DNA of 64,000 nt from positions 124,001-188,000 of the forward strand of contig JAHHGX010000065.1 in NCBI GenBank assembly GCA_019359675.1, read 5' to 3'. Below, one piece after another: positions 9,000 to 19,125 of this stretch. The stretch's first letter is position 1. The number at the start of each line of letters is the position of its first letter. Made by a program: the position numbers and the translations under genes. A model generated the notes under the pieces. The model worked only from the letters and a program-made list of their open reading frames with translations. It was not told the DNA's origin and searched no databases. Source of the stretch: Calothrix sp. FI2-JRJ7 (GTDB taxonomy: Bacteria > Cyanobacteriota > Cyanobacteriia > Cyanobacteriales > Nostocaceae).

Positions 9000-9802
9000 T
9001 TTCCGCCATTCTTTAAATTTTCAGCACCTTGTGTGACTTTGGCATCGTCAATGCGGTCACCTTGCTGAATTTTGTCAACGATATCCATACCATCGGTAAC
9101 ATAACCAAATACAGCATACGAACCATCGAGAAATCCGAGGTCTGCTAAAGCAAAGTAGAACTGTGAAGAAGCGGAGTTGGGCATTTGGGAACGTGCCATT
9201 GCAACGGCGCCTAACTTATGAGTAAGTAAAGGGGGTTGGCTAATTCTTGCTTCTTGAAAAGTTTTACCGTAAATAGGAGCATCTGAACCTTCGGGTTTAA
9301 TTTCTAAGGGGATACGCCGTTCACTACCAGTATTTTTATCGATAAAGCCACCTGAACCCAACCTGTTTGCTGGGAAGTTGGTGTCTTTACTTTGGGGGTC
9401 TCCACCTTGAACTACAAATGGCTGAGGACTGCGTACAACCCGGTGGAAAGATAAGCCATTGTAAACACCTCTTTGAACTAAATCAACAAAATTTCCAGAT
9501 GAAATTGGAGCATTTGTGCCGTCAACTTCAATAGTGATGGGTGACCCTTTAACGGTCATCACTACGGTTGCCTTTCCTTCGAGTTGTGGTAAATCGTTCA
9601 TACCTGGGATTTCACTATTATTTTGAGATACAGAGGTTGTTTGAGTTGCTGTCTCTGTTGTAGCTGTCGTCGCTGTGGTTTTTGCTTCGACTGCCGTTGC
9701 GGTTGAGTCGCTACTAGTACTTGCTTGTGGTGTCGTCGTACATCCACCTAAAAGTAAAGCTCCTACAACTATAAGGGCTATCAAAAACTTAGGAATTTTC
9801 AC
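8996..9802 (-). CDS. Cyclophilin-type peptidyl-prolyl isomerase, lipoprotein
   Basis: Peptidyl-prolyl cis-trans isomerase predicted to be a lipoprotein outside the cytoplasm. The N-terminus [20 protein letters not shown] followed by Cys21 is a clear lipobox. A long Thr/Ser/Ala-rich linker (22-70) precedes the cyclophilin domain, which contains [29 protein letters not shown] and the [21 protein letters not shown] block. 268 residues. Its TAG stop falls in the outer GTAG of an inverted-repeat element, so the C-terminus (ENLKNGGK) may have been set by that insertion. Confidence 0.92.
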   Translation of the reverse strand: MKIPKFLIALIVVGALLLGGCTTTPQASTSSDSTATAVEAKTTATTATTETATQTTSVSQNNSEIPGMNDLPQLEGKATVVMTVKGSPITIEVDGTNAPISSGNFVDLVQRGVYNGLSFHRVVRSPQPFVVQGGDPQSKDTNFPANRLGSGGFIDKNTGSERRIPLEIKPEGSDAPIYGKTFQEARISQPPLLTHKLGAVAMARSQMPNSASSQFYFALADLGFLDGSYAVFGYVTDGMDIVDKIQQGDRIDDAKVTQGAENLKNGGK

Positions 9803-9851
9803 ACCGTTACCAGTTTTACTCTCAACTTGAGTATCTTAATCAAAATTTTAG

Positions 9852-9875
9852 ATTTTAGATGGGTTCATCTAAAAT
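9852..9875 (-). terminator. Hairpin after ycf4
   Basis: ATTTTAGAT (9852-9860) and ATCTAAAAT (9867-9875) form a 9-bp stem with a 6-nt loop, 11 nt past the ycf4 stop on the minus strand. The AT-rich downstream tail continues AATTTTG. Likely a weak terminator between ycf4 and the cyclophilin gene. Confidence 0.5.
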
Positions 9876-9885
9876 CTAATTATTT

Positions 9886-10482
9886 TTAGAGGCCTTCTAC
9901 GGACACACCTAAAAATCGAGCTAGTTGGGCGCCTTCAACTTCCAAATCTTTTAATGGAATTGGTTGCCCAACTCGTGTTAAAGGAATATCTCGACGACCC
10001 TTGACGCGCAAATACAGCGCACGACGGGGGTTTAGACCCTCTTTAATTTCAACGCGCACTGACTGTACATCTTTGGTCGAAAAGTCAATCTCGATTTTGC
10101 GGTTTTTACCAGGAAAACCCCAACGAAAAATTTTAATTTTATTCGTCTCGCGATTAAATTCGTTATAACCGCCACCGATATCCCATAAAATTGCCAGCCA
10201 AAGGTAAAGCGATAGAAGTAAACCAGCTATACCATATAGCCCCATTACGATGCCTTGGGGGATGAAGATTAATTGGGTGGCATCGGTGACAGGAAGTAAA
10301 TTTACTTTAAGATAACTTGACAATCCAGCCAGTAAAAACCCTGTTGCACCAGAAGTAACAACAATAGCCCACCAGTAATTGCTAAATCGACGAGAACCCA
10401 GAACTTTTTGATTCAAAACGTTTGAAGCGGAGTTATCGCCGTTGGGCGATTCGCCTTTATTTATTGTTGTTGAAGCTGTCAT
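9886..10482 (-). CDS. ycf4: Photosystem I assembly protein Ycf4
   Basis: Thylakoid membrane protein that helps assemble photosystem I. 198 residues, somewhat longer at the polar N-terminus than chloroplast Ycf4 (about 184). After the conserved VLGSRRFSNYWWA come two membrane spans (AIVVTSGATGFLLAGLSSYL, then GIVMGLYGIAGLLLSLYLWL). The soluble C-terminal domain follows with FRWGFPGKNR, RRALYLRVKGRRDIPLTR and the end EGAQLARFLGVSVEGL. It is divergent from psbD with a 530-bp spacer. Confidence 0.97.
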   Translation of the reverse strand: MTASTTINKGESPNGDNSASNVLNQKVLGSRRFSNYWWAIVVTSGATGFLLAGLSSYLKVNLLPVTDATQLIFIPQGIVMGLYGIAGLLLSLYLWLAILWDIGGGYNEFNRETNKIKIFRWGFPGKNRKIEIDFSTKDVQSVRVEIKEGLNPRRALYLRVKGRRDIPLTRVGQPIPLKDLEVEGAQLARFLGVSVEGL

Positions 10483-11014
10483 GTTACCACCGCCGCTATT
10501 ACCTGTTATCCAATTATCTCAATACTGCCCATATTAGCTCACTTCAGCCGTGCGCTTGTGTTTGTGTGGGTAATTGTTCGGGTATTGTTTGGGCTGGCGC
10601 CGCGTGACTCCGTGAAGAAACGTAAATTTTAACTTTTCTGAGAAAACATGTGTCAAATTGTTAATTTTCTGATATTGATATTAGTAGTGGTGTTTGCGTT
10701 TTATCCCTGATTTACAAGTGTAAGTGAGGCATAAAGGCGAACAATGTGATAAGTTAAGATTGGTTAAGAAAACACGCATGACTTTTTAAGCTGCGGTTTG
10801 GTGCGGTTGTGACGACACCGTGGGAGTCTTAGAGCGACATGCTAGTTGGCTTCTCATAAATCTTGGTAACTTTTGAAGTAGCTGAGAACGTCAAAAACAA
10901 ACGTTAATTCCTCGTGGGCAGTTACAAAACGTGAAGAAGTATGTATATTGCTTCTGTTTTGTAGGCTGTATTAAAACGTCGCAATTTTAGTAAATTAAGA
11001 GGATTATACAGGAA
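10483..11014. other. Divergent regulatory gap between ycf4 and psbD (532 bp)
   Basis: No gene is seen. It must contain the psbD-psbC promoter and leader. A candidate ribosome binding site AGAGGA and CAGGAA lie just before the psbD ATG at 11015. A TATGTATATT stretch near 10937-10948 could be a -10 region, but no confident -35 was found. Confidence 0.5.
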
Positions 11015-12073
11015 ATGACCATCGCAGTAGGACGCGCCCCCAGAAGTCGTGGGTGGTTTGACGTACTCGACGACTGGTTGAAGCGTGACCGTTTTGTGTT
11101 TGTAGGCTGGTCGGGGATTTTACTGTTTCCCTGTGCTTTCCTAGCACTCGGCGGTTGGCTAACCGGCACAACCTTCGTCACCTCGTGGTACACTCACGGA
11201 TTAGCATCTAGCTACTTAGAAGGTTGTAACTTCTTGACAGTAGCTGTTTCAACTCCAGCAGACGCAATGGGTCACTCATTGTTACTGTTATGGGGACCTG
11301 AAGCACAAGGCGATTTCACCCGTTGGTGTCAATTGGGTGGTTTGTGGGCATTCGTAGCATTGCACGGCGCCTTTGGATTGATTGGCTTTATGCTACGTCA
11401 GTTTGAAGTTGCGCGCTTAGTAGGAATTCGTCCTTACAACGCAATTGCTTTTAGTGCGCCCATCGCAGTATTCGTCAGCGTATTCTTGATGTACCCATTG
11501 GGTCAATCATCATGGTTCTTCGCTCCTAGCTTTGGAGTAGCAGCAATCTTCCGTTTCTTGCTATTTTTGCAAGGTTTCCACAACTGGACACTCAATCCCT
11601 TCCATATGATGGGTGTAGCGGGTGTACTCGGTGGTGCGCTGTTATGTGCGATTCACGGTGCTACTGTGGAGAACACTTTGTTTGAAGACGGTGATGCATC
11701 GAACACGTTCCGTGCGTTCAACCCAACTCAAGCAGAAGAAACCTATTCGATGGTGACTGCAAACCGTTTCTGGTCACAGATTTTCGGTATTGCTTTCTCT
11801 AACAAACGCTGGTTGCACTTCTTTATGTTATTCGTACCTGTAACAGGGTTATGGATGAGTGCAGTTGGTATCGTTGGTCTCGCGCTCAACTTACGTGCTT
11901 ACGACTTCGTATCACAAGAGTTACGTGCCGCAGAAGACCCCGAATTTGAAACTTTTTATACCAAGAACATTTTGCTAAACGAGGGTATCCGCGCTTGGAT
12001 GGCTCCTCAAGATCAGCCTCACGAAAAATTTGTATTCCCCGAAGAGGTACTACCGCGTGGTAACGCTCTCTAA
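11015..12073 (+). CDS. psbD: Photosystem II D2 protein
   Basis: D2 subunit of the photosystem II reaction centre in the thylakoid membrane; with D1 it binds P680, pheophytin, QA and the non-haem iron. The 352-residue chain begins [20 protein letters not shown] and ends [10 protein letters not shown], the standard length. It contains the five membrane spans, including [19 protein letters not shown] and the [20 protein letters not shown] quinone and iron region. It overlaps psbC by 17 bp, as in other cyanobacteria, so the two are co-transcribed and translationally coupled. Confidence 0.99.
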   Translation: MTIAVGRAPRSRGWFDVLDDWLKRDRFVFVGWSGILLFPCAFLALGGWLTGTTFVTSWYTHGLASSYLEGCNFLTVAVSTPADAMGHSLLLLWGPEAQGDFTRWCQLGGLWAFVALHGAFGLIGFMLRQFEVARLVGIRPYNAIAFSAPIAVFVSVFLMYPLGQSSWFFAPSFGVAAIFRFLLFLQGFHNWTLNPFHMMGVAGVLGGALLCAIHGATVENTLFEDGDASNTFRAFNPTQAEETYSMVTANRFWSQIFGIAFSNKRWLHFFMLFVPVTGLWMSAVGIVGLALNLRAYDFVSQELRAAEDPEFETFYTKNILLNEGIRAWMAPQDQPHEKFVFPEEVLPRGNAL

Positions 12074-13442
12074 TCGTTCAATAAGTCTGGGTGGTCGCGA
12101 CCAAGAATCCACCGGTTTCGCTTGGTGGTCTGGCAACGCCCGTTTAATCAATTTGTCCGGTAAGCTGTTGGGCGCCCATGTAGCCCACTCTGGTTTGATA
12201 GTATTCTGGGCTGGTGCCATGACTTTATTTGAAGTCGCGCACTTTATTCCTGAAAAGCCCATGTACGAGCAAGGTTTAATCTTGCTACCTCACTTAGCAA
12301 CTCTCGGTTGGGGTGTAGGTCCAGGTGGCGAAGTATTTGATACATTCCCTTACTTCGTAGTTGGTGTACTCCACTTAATTTCTTCGGCAGTTCTAGGATT
12401 TGGCGGTATTTATCACGCTGTTCGTGGTCCTGAAACCTTAGAAGAATACTCTTCATTCTTTGGTTACGACTGGAAAGACAAGAACAAGATGACCAACATC
12501 ATCGGGTTCCACTTAATCATTCTTGGTTGTGGTGCGCTGTTGTTGGTGCTGAAGGCTATGTTCTTTGGCGGTTTGTACGATACTTGGGCGCCAGGTGGTG
12601 GTGACGTTCGCGTCATTACCAACCCAACATTGAACCCAGCAACAATTTTTGGTTACTTGCTCAAGTCACCCTTCGGTGGAGAAGGTTGGATTGTTAGCGT
12701 TAACAACCTCGAAGACGTTGTTGGTGGTCACATTTGGGTGGCTTTGCTCTGTATTGGTGGTGGTATTTTCCACATCTTCTCTAAACCTTTTGCTTGGGCA
12801 CGTCGTGCATTCATTTGGTCTGGTGAAGCTTACCTATCATATAGCTTAGGCGCGTTGTCCTTAATGGGCTTCATCGCTTCTTGTATGGTTTGGTATAACA
12901 ATACTGTATACCCTAGCGAATTCTTCGGTCCTACTGGTCCTGAAGCTTCACAAGCACAAGCATTAACCTTCTTGATTCGTGACCAACGCTTAGGTGCTAA
13001 CGTTGGTTCTGCTCAAGGTCCAACAGGTCTTGGTAAATACTTAATGCGCTCACCTTCTGGTGAAATCATCTTTGGTGGTGAAACCATGCGCTTCTGGGAC
13101 TTTAAAGGTCCTTGGTTAGAGCCATTACGTGGACCAAACGGTCTTGACCTCGACAAAATCAAGAACGATATTCAGCCTTGGCAAGCACGTCGTGCTGCTG
13201 AGTACATGACACACGCTCCTCTGGGTTCTTTGAACTCTGTGGGTGGTGTTGCTACTGAAATCAACTCCTTTAACTACGTGTCTCCTCGTGCGTGGTTGTC
13301 AACTTCTCACTTCGTATTAGGATTCTTCTTCCTCATTGGTCACTTATGGCACGCAGGTCGCGCACGCGCTGCTGCTGGTGGTTTTGAGAAAGGTATCGAC
13401 CGTGAGAACGAGCCAGTAATGTTCATGAAGGAACTTGATTAA
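12057..13442 (+). CDS. psbC: Photosystem II CP43 chlorophyll apoprotein
   Basis: Inner antenna protein CP43, which binds chlorophyll a and contributes a ligand to the oxygen-evolving cluster. The GTG at 12057 inside psbD is chosen because translation from it gives [19 protein letters not shown], the canonical N-terminus. The more upstream open frame reads psbD out of phase. The resulting 461 residues match the family length. The large lumenal loop contains [19 protein letters not shown] and the [10 protein letters not shown] region with the Mn-cluster arginine. The end is FMKELD. A strong terminator follows at 13500. Confidence 0.98.
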   Translation: MVTLSNRSISLGGRDQESTGFAWWSGNARLINLSGKLLGAHVAHSGLIVFWAGAMTLFEVAHFIPEKPMYEQGLILLPHLATLGWGVGPGGEVFDTFPYFVVGVLHLISSAVLGFGGIYHAVRGPETLEEYSSFFGYDWKDKNKMTNIIGFHLIILGCGALLLVLKAMFFGGLYDTWAPGGGDVRVITNPTLNPATIFGYLLKSPFGGEGWIVSVNNLEDVVGGHIWVALLCIGGGIFHIFSKPFAWARRAFIWSGEAYLSYSLGALSLMGFIASCMVWYNNTVYPSEFFGPTGPEASQAQALTFLIRDQRLGANVGSAQGPTGLGKYLMRSPSGEIIFGGETMRFWDFKGPWLEPLRGPNGLDLDKIKNDIQPWQARRAAEYMTHAPLGSLNSVGGVATEINSFNYVSPRAWLSTSHFVLGFFFLIGHLWHAGRARAAAGGFEKGIDRENEPVMFMKELD

Positions 13443-13861
13443 TTGCTTTTGTTTCCAAGAGCGAACATTCATAATTTTCATAACTGATTAATCGTATTAC
13501 CCTCGAAATTTATCGAGGGTTTTTTATTATTTTTTTTATTATTTAAGAATTCAAAATACGTATATACACTGTTTACAAATTATTTTTAAATACATTATTG
13601 CGTTGTTATAGTCTTATCAATTAGATTATGGATTAAGCGCAAAACCTTTCAAAATTAAAGTTCGTCTTGTGTAGTGGGATAACTGGATAAGTATTACGGG
13701 CGTGTATTTACTGCTACTTTAAGTAAATACTGAATATTCTTTAGGAACTCTTCAAGGGATTTCCAGCAAAATTCACCTGGTAAAAGAAATTTCCGACTTT
13801 AATAATGAGATAAGGGTTTCAACGCTCTTTATTCCATTTTCGTGCAGCGAGTTGACAGTGC
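13443..13861. other. Gap between psbC and the SpkB-like kinase gene (419 bp)
   Basis: Contains the psbDC terminator and then about 330 bp without a gene. The kinase promoter should lie in the right half; no clear motif was recognised. Confidence 0.5.
13500..13526 (+). terminator. Rho-independent terminator of psbDC
   Basis: CCCTCGA (13500-13506) and TCGAGGG (13513-13519) form a perfect 7-bp stem with a 6-nt loop, followed by a T-rich tail (13520-13526). Located 58 nt after the psbC stop. Confidence 0.9.
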
Positions 13862-15466
13862 ATGAGCTACTGCTTAAATCCTACCTGTCCTAATCCAGAG
13901 AATCCAGCTTATAGTGAGAGGTGTCAGTCTTGTGGCTCGCGCTTGATGTTGCGCGACCGCTACCGTGTCCAGAAAGCGCTAGGTCAAGGTGGTTTCGGTG
14001 CAACATTCATTGCCCTTGATGAATCGTTGCCTGGAGAACCGACGTGTGTTATTAAACAACTGCGTCCTTCAGGAACCGCACCCCATGTCTTGCAAATGGC
14101 ACGCGAACTGTTCGAGCGCGAAGCTGTGACTTTAGGAAAAATTGGCAACCATCCTCAAGTTCCGAGGTTGCTAGATTTTTTTGAAGACCGTGAGCAATTT
14201 TATTTAGTTCAGGAATACATATCTGGCAACACTTTGCAGCAAGAAGTGAAAGCCCAAGGAGTATTCAGCGAAGCTGGAGTAAAACAATTCTTGAGTGAAG
14301 TATTACCATTGCTACAATACATCCACGAGCAAAAGGTAATTCATCGTGACATCAAGCCAGCAAACTTGATACGTCGCGCTCAAGATAGCCGACTAGTACT
14401 AATTGACTTTGGTGCAGTTAAAAATCAAGTTAGCCAAACAGCAGCGCTTCAATCTGAACAAACCGCATTGACAGCATACGCAATTGGTACTCCTGGGTTT
14501 GCACCACCAGAACAAATGGCAATGCGTCCAGTATATTCTTCGGATATTTACGCATTGGGTGTTACTTGTATTTACTTACTAACTGGCAAATCTCCAAAAG
14601 ATTTGGATTACAATCCAACCACTGGCGAAATGATGTGGGAACACTTAGTGCAAATTAGCCCCCACCTTAGTGATGTACTGCGGAAAATGCTTGATGTGTC
14701 GGTTCGTAATCGCTATCAATCATCGCCGGATGTACTGCGCGCGCTAGAAATGGAGCCATACCTTAATAGTCTTGCCCAAAGTTTGGTTAGCCAACCAGCT
14801 GGTGGTATTAAAGACCGAGGTAGTCGTTTCGACGACTCTGGAGCATTACTAAGTAATTCTTCGAGTGGTTATTCAAGTGCAGGTGTTGCACAAGTGGCTG
14901 CCGCAATTCGTGAAAGACGAGCGAAGGTAGCACAAGCTACAAGTGCAACTGCTCATAAATTAGCGACAGCTAAATCGAGTGCGTCGGGTACTATGAATAC
15001 TAGCAGCAGCCTCGGTTCTAAGTCTCAAGTGACTCGTCAGTTAAATACTGAAGGGCTACGAGCCGCTTATACTAAAGGTCGGCGCGATTTTGCACTTCAT
15101 AATCTGAGCTTGCTTAACTTGGTAGGAATTGATTTATCAGGAGCCAACTTTCACTCTGGAGTACTAGAGCGCGCTAACCTAAGCGGCGCCAACTTACATA
15201 ATAGTGATTTTGGCAGAGCCAGTCTCAACCGCGCTAATCTTCGCGATGCCAACATGAGCAAAGCTTATTTAAGTCACGCCGATTTAGAAGGCGCCGACTT
15301 GCGTGGTGCTGACCTTAGTTATGCTTATCTTAATAATGCCAATCTGCGCGGAGCTAACTTATGTGGTGCAAATCTTACTGGTGCCAAAGTTTCAGACGAC
15401 CAACTGGCATTAGCTAAGACAAACTGGATGACGGTACGCCCGTCGGGTAAACGCGGTTTATTGTAA
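13862..15466 (+). CDS. spkB: Ser/Thr protein kinase with N-terminal zinc ribbon and C-terminal pentapeptide repeats (SpkB-like)
   Basis: Hanks-type Ser/Thr kinase, 534 residues. An N-terminal four-cysteine knuckle (Cys4, Cys9, Cys21, Cys24) precedes the kinase domain (about 34-290). The kinase has the G-loop LGQGGFGATF, ATP-binding Lys65 (CVIKQL), catalytic loop HRDIKPAN with Asp163, DFG in LVLIDFGAVK and GTPGFAPPEQ. A Ser/Ala-rich linker leads to about 14 pentapeptide A(D/N)LxG-type repeats (from LLNLVGIDLSGANFHSGVLE), which form a right-handed beta-helix. The Cys-motif/kinase/pentapeptide order matches Synechocystis SpkB, a kinase linked to motility and oxidative stress; this assignment is by architecture. 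It is probably cytoplasmic. Confidence 0.88.
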   Translation: MSYCLNPTCPNPENPAYSERCQSCGSRLMLRDRYRVQKALGQGGFGATFIALDESLPGEPTCVIKQLRPSGTAPHVLQMARELFEREAVTLGKIGNHPQVPRLLDFFEDREQFYLVQEYISGNTLQQEVKAQGVFSEAGVKQFLSEVLPLLQYIHEQKVIHRDIKPANLIRRAQDSRLVLIDFGAVKNQVSQTAALQSEQTALTAYAIGTPGFAPPEQMAMRPVYSSDIYALGVTCIYLLTGKSPKDLDYNPTTGEMMWEHLVQISPHLSDVLRKMLDVSVRNRYQSSPDVLRALEMEPYLNSLAQSLVSQPAGGIKDRGSRFDDSGALLSNSSSGYSSAGVAQVAAAIRERRAKVAQATSATAHKLATAKSSASGTMNTSSSLGSKSQVTRQLNTEGLRAAYTKGRRDFALHNLSLLNLVGIDLSGANFHSGVLERANLSGANLHNSDFGRASLNRANLRDANMSKAYLSHADLEGADLRGADLSYAYLNNANLRGANLCGANLTGAKVSDDQLALAKTNWMTVRPSGKRGLL

Positions 15467-16098
15467 ATGACTTTACATAAAAATTCATTGCAATAAACCG
15501 TGAGCGCTGCTGAGACCCAACAAAAATGATGCAAGAACTGTTGAGATGGCGCCCCTTAATTCGGCGCACTTCCTCTATTTAAATAAATTTAATAATTGTC
15601 CATATATTATTTAAGAATTATTTTATAAATACTTAATTAATATTTAATTATTGCAAATGCCTACTTGTGTATTTGCATTTTTTATACCAACTTAGGCAAA
15701 GTAATGAATAAGTCTAACTTTGCTACAAGCTTTGATTTATATGCGTTGTGTTCATGAATTTGCCAAATTGCAAGCATGTCTCTATATAAATAACTTATTG
15801 TTACCTGCTTGAAAGCATTATTGAATCAAGACTTCTTAAGATTTTTTTCGGAAAAGCTTGTATAGAAAAAATATAAAAGTGTATATAATACAACACCAAG
15901 TCCCTGTAATAATATTGTTATCAAATTATTTATTATGTTAACAAATTATTAAGTATTGTAAAAAAAATACCAAAACCTAACCGAAAAGTACTGATGTTAC
16001 TTTTCAAGTGCAATATGATGATGAGAAATCGTCATCAGCCAAACGATAGGTTTCTTAATAAATAGAATTTGTTGTTATAGCTAGAGGCTCACCAAATT
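15467..16098. other. AT-rich gap (632 bp) upstream of the FHA gene
   Basis: No gene is seen. A candidate terminator hairpin (TGCAAAT at 15652-15658 with ATTTGCA at 15671-15677, followed by TTTTTT) may end the kinase transcript. The rest is strongly AT-rich. Confidence 0.5.
15652..15683 (+). terminator. Candidate terminator
   Basis: Stem TGCAAAT/ATTTGCA with a 12-nt loop and a run of six T. The stem is AT-rich and 186 nt from the nearest stop codon, so this is a moderate call. Confidence 0.4.
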
Positions 16099-16824
16099 AT
16101 GCTTGAGTGTGTGGAAGCAGAACTCGAACGACGATTGTGCCTATATCAAACGTTTCTAAAATTATATGAACACTACGGCAGTCTTCTAGATGAAATTCTA
16201 GGATTAGAGACGCTCAACCCAAGCTCGGTAGGAGTCAAGTCATTTTACTTGCAGGGTGTTATAGATAATTCTTCTGTATATGTGACTACTAATTTATGTC
16301 AGGGTCAAACGCTTTGTTTGAGACAACCACAAAGTATTTGGACGTTGGGACGAGATAAAAATAGTGGTATTCATCTGGTTGATTCATATGCATCCCGGTC
16401 TCATGCGGCTATTTACTATGAAGAACAAAAGTTTTACTTAGTTGATTTTAATAGTACTAATGGTTCGTATGTAAATGGTGAGCGTATATTTAAATCGATT
16501 GAGCTAAAAGATGGTGACCATATTCGCTTGGGAAATACAACCTTCGATTTTTTCTTAAATGCAAGCACTCGTATTTTGCCAGCAATCACATTAGAATCAC
16601 GAATGCTAACTGCACAAGAATCAGTAGAAGTCACTACTACGAGAAATCTTTATCAACACCCTGGTAGTGTTTTAGAAATTTTAGAAGGTGCCGGCTATGC
16701 TGGTTGTATAAACAAGGCGCCTTTACAGAAGATACAATCAAACCAGTCAGCTTCACAATTATTACAGTTTGAGCAGTCACAGGAGATTGTAGATTATTTT
16801 TTGAGCAAAAATATAAATAAATGA
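16099..16824 (+). CDS. FHA domain protein
   Basis: 241 residues with one forkhead-associated domain (about 65-155), the phosphothreonine-binding module that pairs with Ser/Thr kinases. Key FHA residues are present: GR (84-85, LGRDKNSG), the SRSH block (98-102) and NSTNG (118-122). The first 60 residues form a helical segment (ECVEAELERRLCLYQTFLKL). The C-terminal 80 residues are polar and contain a VLEILEGAGYAG motif. It lies among three Hanks kinases and 28 nt upstream of a membrane protein gene, so it probably reads kinase signals. Its partner is unknown. Confidence 0.88.
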   Translation: MLECVEAELERRLCLYQTFLKLYEHYGSLLDEILGLETLNPSSVGVKSFYLQGVIDNSSVYVTTNLCQGQTLCLRQPQSIWTLGRDKNSGIHLVDSYASRSHAAIYYEEQKFYLVDFNSTNGSYVNGERIFKSIELKDGDHIRLGNTTFDFFLNASTRILPAITLESRMLTAQESVEVTTTRNLYQHPGSVLEILEGAGYAGCINKAPLQKIQSNQSASQLLQFEQSQEIVDYFLSKNINK

Positions 16825-16852
16825 GTTTAATCGGCTCTTCACACACTTCCCA

Positions 16853-17299
16853 ATGCCTGAACGACTAGAATCCCTAAAAGCAGCAATACTGGCAAGCTTC
16901 GGCGCCATTTTTGCATTTATGATAATTAGTCAAATAAATAATTTGATACAAATCAAATTTTTCATTTTTAATAGTAGTTTTGATTTATATTGGTGGCTAA
17001 GTGCTGCTATCGTATTGTTTTCTGGATTTTTATTTGGAGTTACCTACAGATATATTATTCGTGATGATAATAACTTTCAGCTTAAAGCTGGAGGTGTAAT
17101 GGCATTTGGTTTAGTACGAGGATTAGTACAAGCTGATACCAAACTCGCAATGGCTAGTGATATTAACGATATCTTCTCGTTAGCTTTGCCTTTCGCTGTA
17201 CTTTTAGCGGAAAATGTATTTTTGTTTGGATTGGCTGCAATATTACTTGACGTGGCAATACAGAATAGCTGGATAAAAGCTTTTAAATCGGATTCGTAA
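16853..17299 (+). CDS. Four-span membrane protein of unknown function
   Basis: 148 residues with about four predicted membrane segments: ILASFGAIFAFMIISQI, WWLSAAIVLFSGFLFGVTYR, AGGVMAFGLVRGLVQADTKL and FAVLLAENVFLFGLAAILLD. It starts MPERLESLKAA 28 nt after the FHA gene in the same direction, so the two are probably co-transcribed. The sequence resembles small conserved cyanobacterial membrane proteins, but I recognise no domain with a known function. Confidence 0.7.
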   Translation: MPERLESLKAAILASFGAIFAFMIISQINNLIQIKFFIFNSSFDLYWWLSAAIVLFSGFLFGVTYRYIIRDDNNFQLKAGGVMAFGLVRGLVQADTKLAMASDINDIFSLALPFAVLLAENVFLFGLAAILLDVAIQNSWIKAFKSDS

Positions 17300-17617
17300 C
17301 GACTGCGAGTAATAGGCGCCTGCATCCTAAGAGGGTATTTTAGTACTTTAGTAGTAATCATGATTATAATAATCGAGAGGACTATAAAAATGTAAAATAT
17401 GGATTCCCACAAGCTCTGGATTGTCGTAGCATCAAAAAACTATAATACCTTTGATTCCTAATTTAGATTTCATAAAGAATAAGCGTAATTGGGGCTACGT
17501 ATTCCGATATGGCTTGTTTGAAATACAACAGCCTGACTTTGACTTAATTCATAGTCAGATGTGCCCAACCTGCATAGAAAATCGAGGTAGTGTCCGTTGA
17601 ACTCGCCACACAAGATA
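17300..17617. other. Gap upstream of the MarR gene (318 bp)
   Basis: No gene is seen. An early AT-rich palindromic stretch (AATCATGATTATAATAATCG near 17357) is the only notable feature and could be an operator or part of a promoter. Confidence 0.4.
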
Positions 17618-18064
17618 ATGGTATTTCAGTTTGAAAACCCAGATGACAGCCCAGGATTTTTACTGTGGCAAGTGTCAAATCTTTGGCAGCGAAAAATGAA
17701 TTCTGGATTGAAAAAGTTGGGTTTAACCCACGTACAGTTTGTTTTGCTAGCAGGAATAATTTGGCTCAGTCAAGGTCAACAAACAGTTACCCAAGCCAAA
17801 TTAGCTGCTCATGCCAAGGCAGATATTATGATGACTTCCAAAGTTTTACGTGCTTTAGAACAAAGAGGATTAATCAAGCGTGAGACTGATGCAAAAGACA
17901 CCAGAGCAAAATCTTTAACGATTACTAAGGAAGGTTATGATTTAGCAGTTGCAGCAATCCATGTTGTTAACAAAGTTGACAGCGATTTTTTTGGTACGTT
18001 AAATGGCCAAGTATCAGATTTGAATTCACACCTTCTAAAAATTATCAGTGCCAATAATTCTTAG
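17618..18064 (+). CDS. MarR family transcriptional regulator
   Basis: About 148 residues with the MarR winged-helix fold. It has the N-terminal LLWQVSNLWQRKMNSGLKKL helix, the LTHVQFVLLAGI helix, the recognition region TQAKLAAHAKADIMMTSKVL, and the wing ALEQRGLIKRETDAKDTRAK. It probably represses a nearby or its own promoter in response to a small molecule. The ATG at 17618 (MVFQFENPDD) is preferred over an in-frame TTG at 17597. It is followed by a tandem GGGGTAA-type repeat and a strong terminator. Confidence 0.9.
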   Translation: MVFQFENPDDSPGFLLWQVSNLWQRKMNSGLKKLGLTHVQFVLLAGIIWLSQGQQTVTQAKLAAHAKADIMMTSKVLRALEQRGLIKRETDAKDTRAKSLTITKEGYDLAVAAIHVVNKVDSDFFGTLNGQVSDLNSHLLKIISANNS

Positions 18065-18100
18065 GGGTAAGAGGTAAGGGGTAAAGAGTAAAGGGGTAAA
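18064..18100 (+). repeat. Short tandem repeat of GGGGTAA type
   Basis: Degenerate run of GGGGTAA/GAGGTAA/AGAGTAA units just after the MarR stop, typical of the short tandem repeats of heterocystous cyanobacteria. Confidence 0.6.
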
Positions 18101-18119
18101 TACTACATATATTATTTGA

Positions 18120-18147
18120 GGGTATGACGCTGTGTTATACCCTTTTT
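18120..18147 (+). terminator. Intrinsic terminator after the MarR gene
   Basis: GGGTAT (18120-18125) and ATACCC (18137-18142), an 11-nt loop, followed by TTTTT. Confidence 0.7.
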
Positions 18148-18211
18148 CGTTAATTAAATTATGTATTATGTGTAATATATAATAAAAATTAATGTTGAAG
18201 CAGGAAATAAT

Positions 18212-18778
18212 ATGTCTAAAAATAAAGATAGAAGTTTTTATTACTTGGTGGTTGATTTAGAAGCGACTTGTTCAGAAGATGGCGCCGTTCCACGTGAGGA
18301 AATGGAAATAATTGAAATTGGCGCCGTGATGCTTAATCGTTCGACATGGCAGATAGATTCGGAATTTCAGCAGTTTATTAAACCCGTTAGAAACCCACGT
18401 TTAACAGAATTTTGTATTGAACTCACGACTATTAAGCAAGATGATGTCGAAAAGGCGCCTATATTTCCTGAAGCAATAGTTAATTTTCAACGTTGGCTAT
18501 CGGAGTTTCCTAATTATATTTTTTGTTCTTGGGGAGAATACGATAGAAAACAATTTATCCAAGACTGTGAATTTCATGGAGTTATTTATCCGTTTAATTC
18601 TGAGCATATCAATATAAAGAAGCAGTTCTCAGAATATCTTGGTGTATCAAAAGGGTATGGTATGGCAGGCGCCTTATCAAAATTAGGAATAGTGTTAAAA
18701 GGCACTCACCATCGTGGTATAGATGATGCGCGTAATATTGCTAGCATTTTTAAGCACATGAAAACTAGTAATAAGTAA
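18212..18778 (+). CDS. DEDDh 3'-5' exonuclease (ERI-1/KapD-like)
   Basis: 188-residue exonuclease of the DnaQ/RNase T superfamily. ExoI motif VVDLEATC (Asp15, Glu17), an ExoII region with WGEYDRKQF, and the ExoIII HHRGIDDARN motif (His and Asp) give a complete DEDDh metal site. The insertion EIIEIGAVMLNRSTWQIDSE and overall layout are closest to ERI-1-type RNA exonucleases and KapD. Substrate cannot be told from the sequence. It stands alone between the MarR terminator and a kinase gene; AATG spacing and a weak upstream purine stretch support the start. Confidence 0.88.
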   Translation: MSKNKDRSFYYLVVDLEATCSEDGAVPREEMEIIEIGAVMLNRSTWQIDSEFQQFIKPVRNPRLTEFCIELTTIKQDDVEKAPIFPEAIVNFQRWLSEFPNYIFCSWGEYDRKQFIQDCEFHGVIYPFNSEHINIKKQFSEYLGVSKGYGMAGALSKLGIVLKGTHHRGIDDARNIASIFKHMKTSNK

Positions 18779-19125
18779 AAGTCAACAATTGAAACCAATG
18801 TATCATAATTAACTAGATTTCAAATAAATTACGTAATAGCATTTTAAAGTGGAGTTTGTGGTATGCCATCTACAAAACTGTCACATGGGCTGAGTTAGGA
18901 TTAGTACTAGTATATAAAAATAGTTGCAGCATTTGATACATCAATCCGACAAAAGTGAAGCTGTAATAAAAAATATAAAATTATCATAAATTTTTACGTG
19001 TAAATAACCAGAATATTTATGTTGATTTTATAAAGTAGCATTCAATCACATTATTTTGTAAGGGTTTCCGGAATTAGGGAACAACGTTGGGAAAGTATAA
19101 AAAGGAATGACTAAGTAACCAACTC
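18779..19125. other. Gap upstream of second kinase gene (347 bp)
   Basis: No gene or clear motif is seen; AT-rich. Confidence 0.4.
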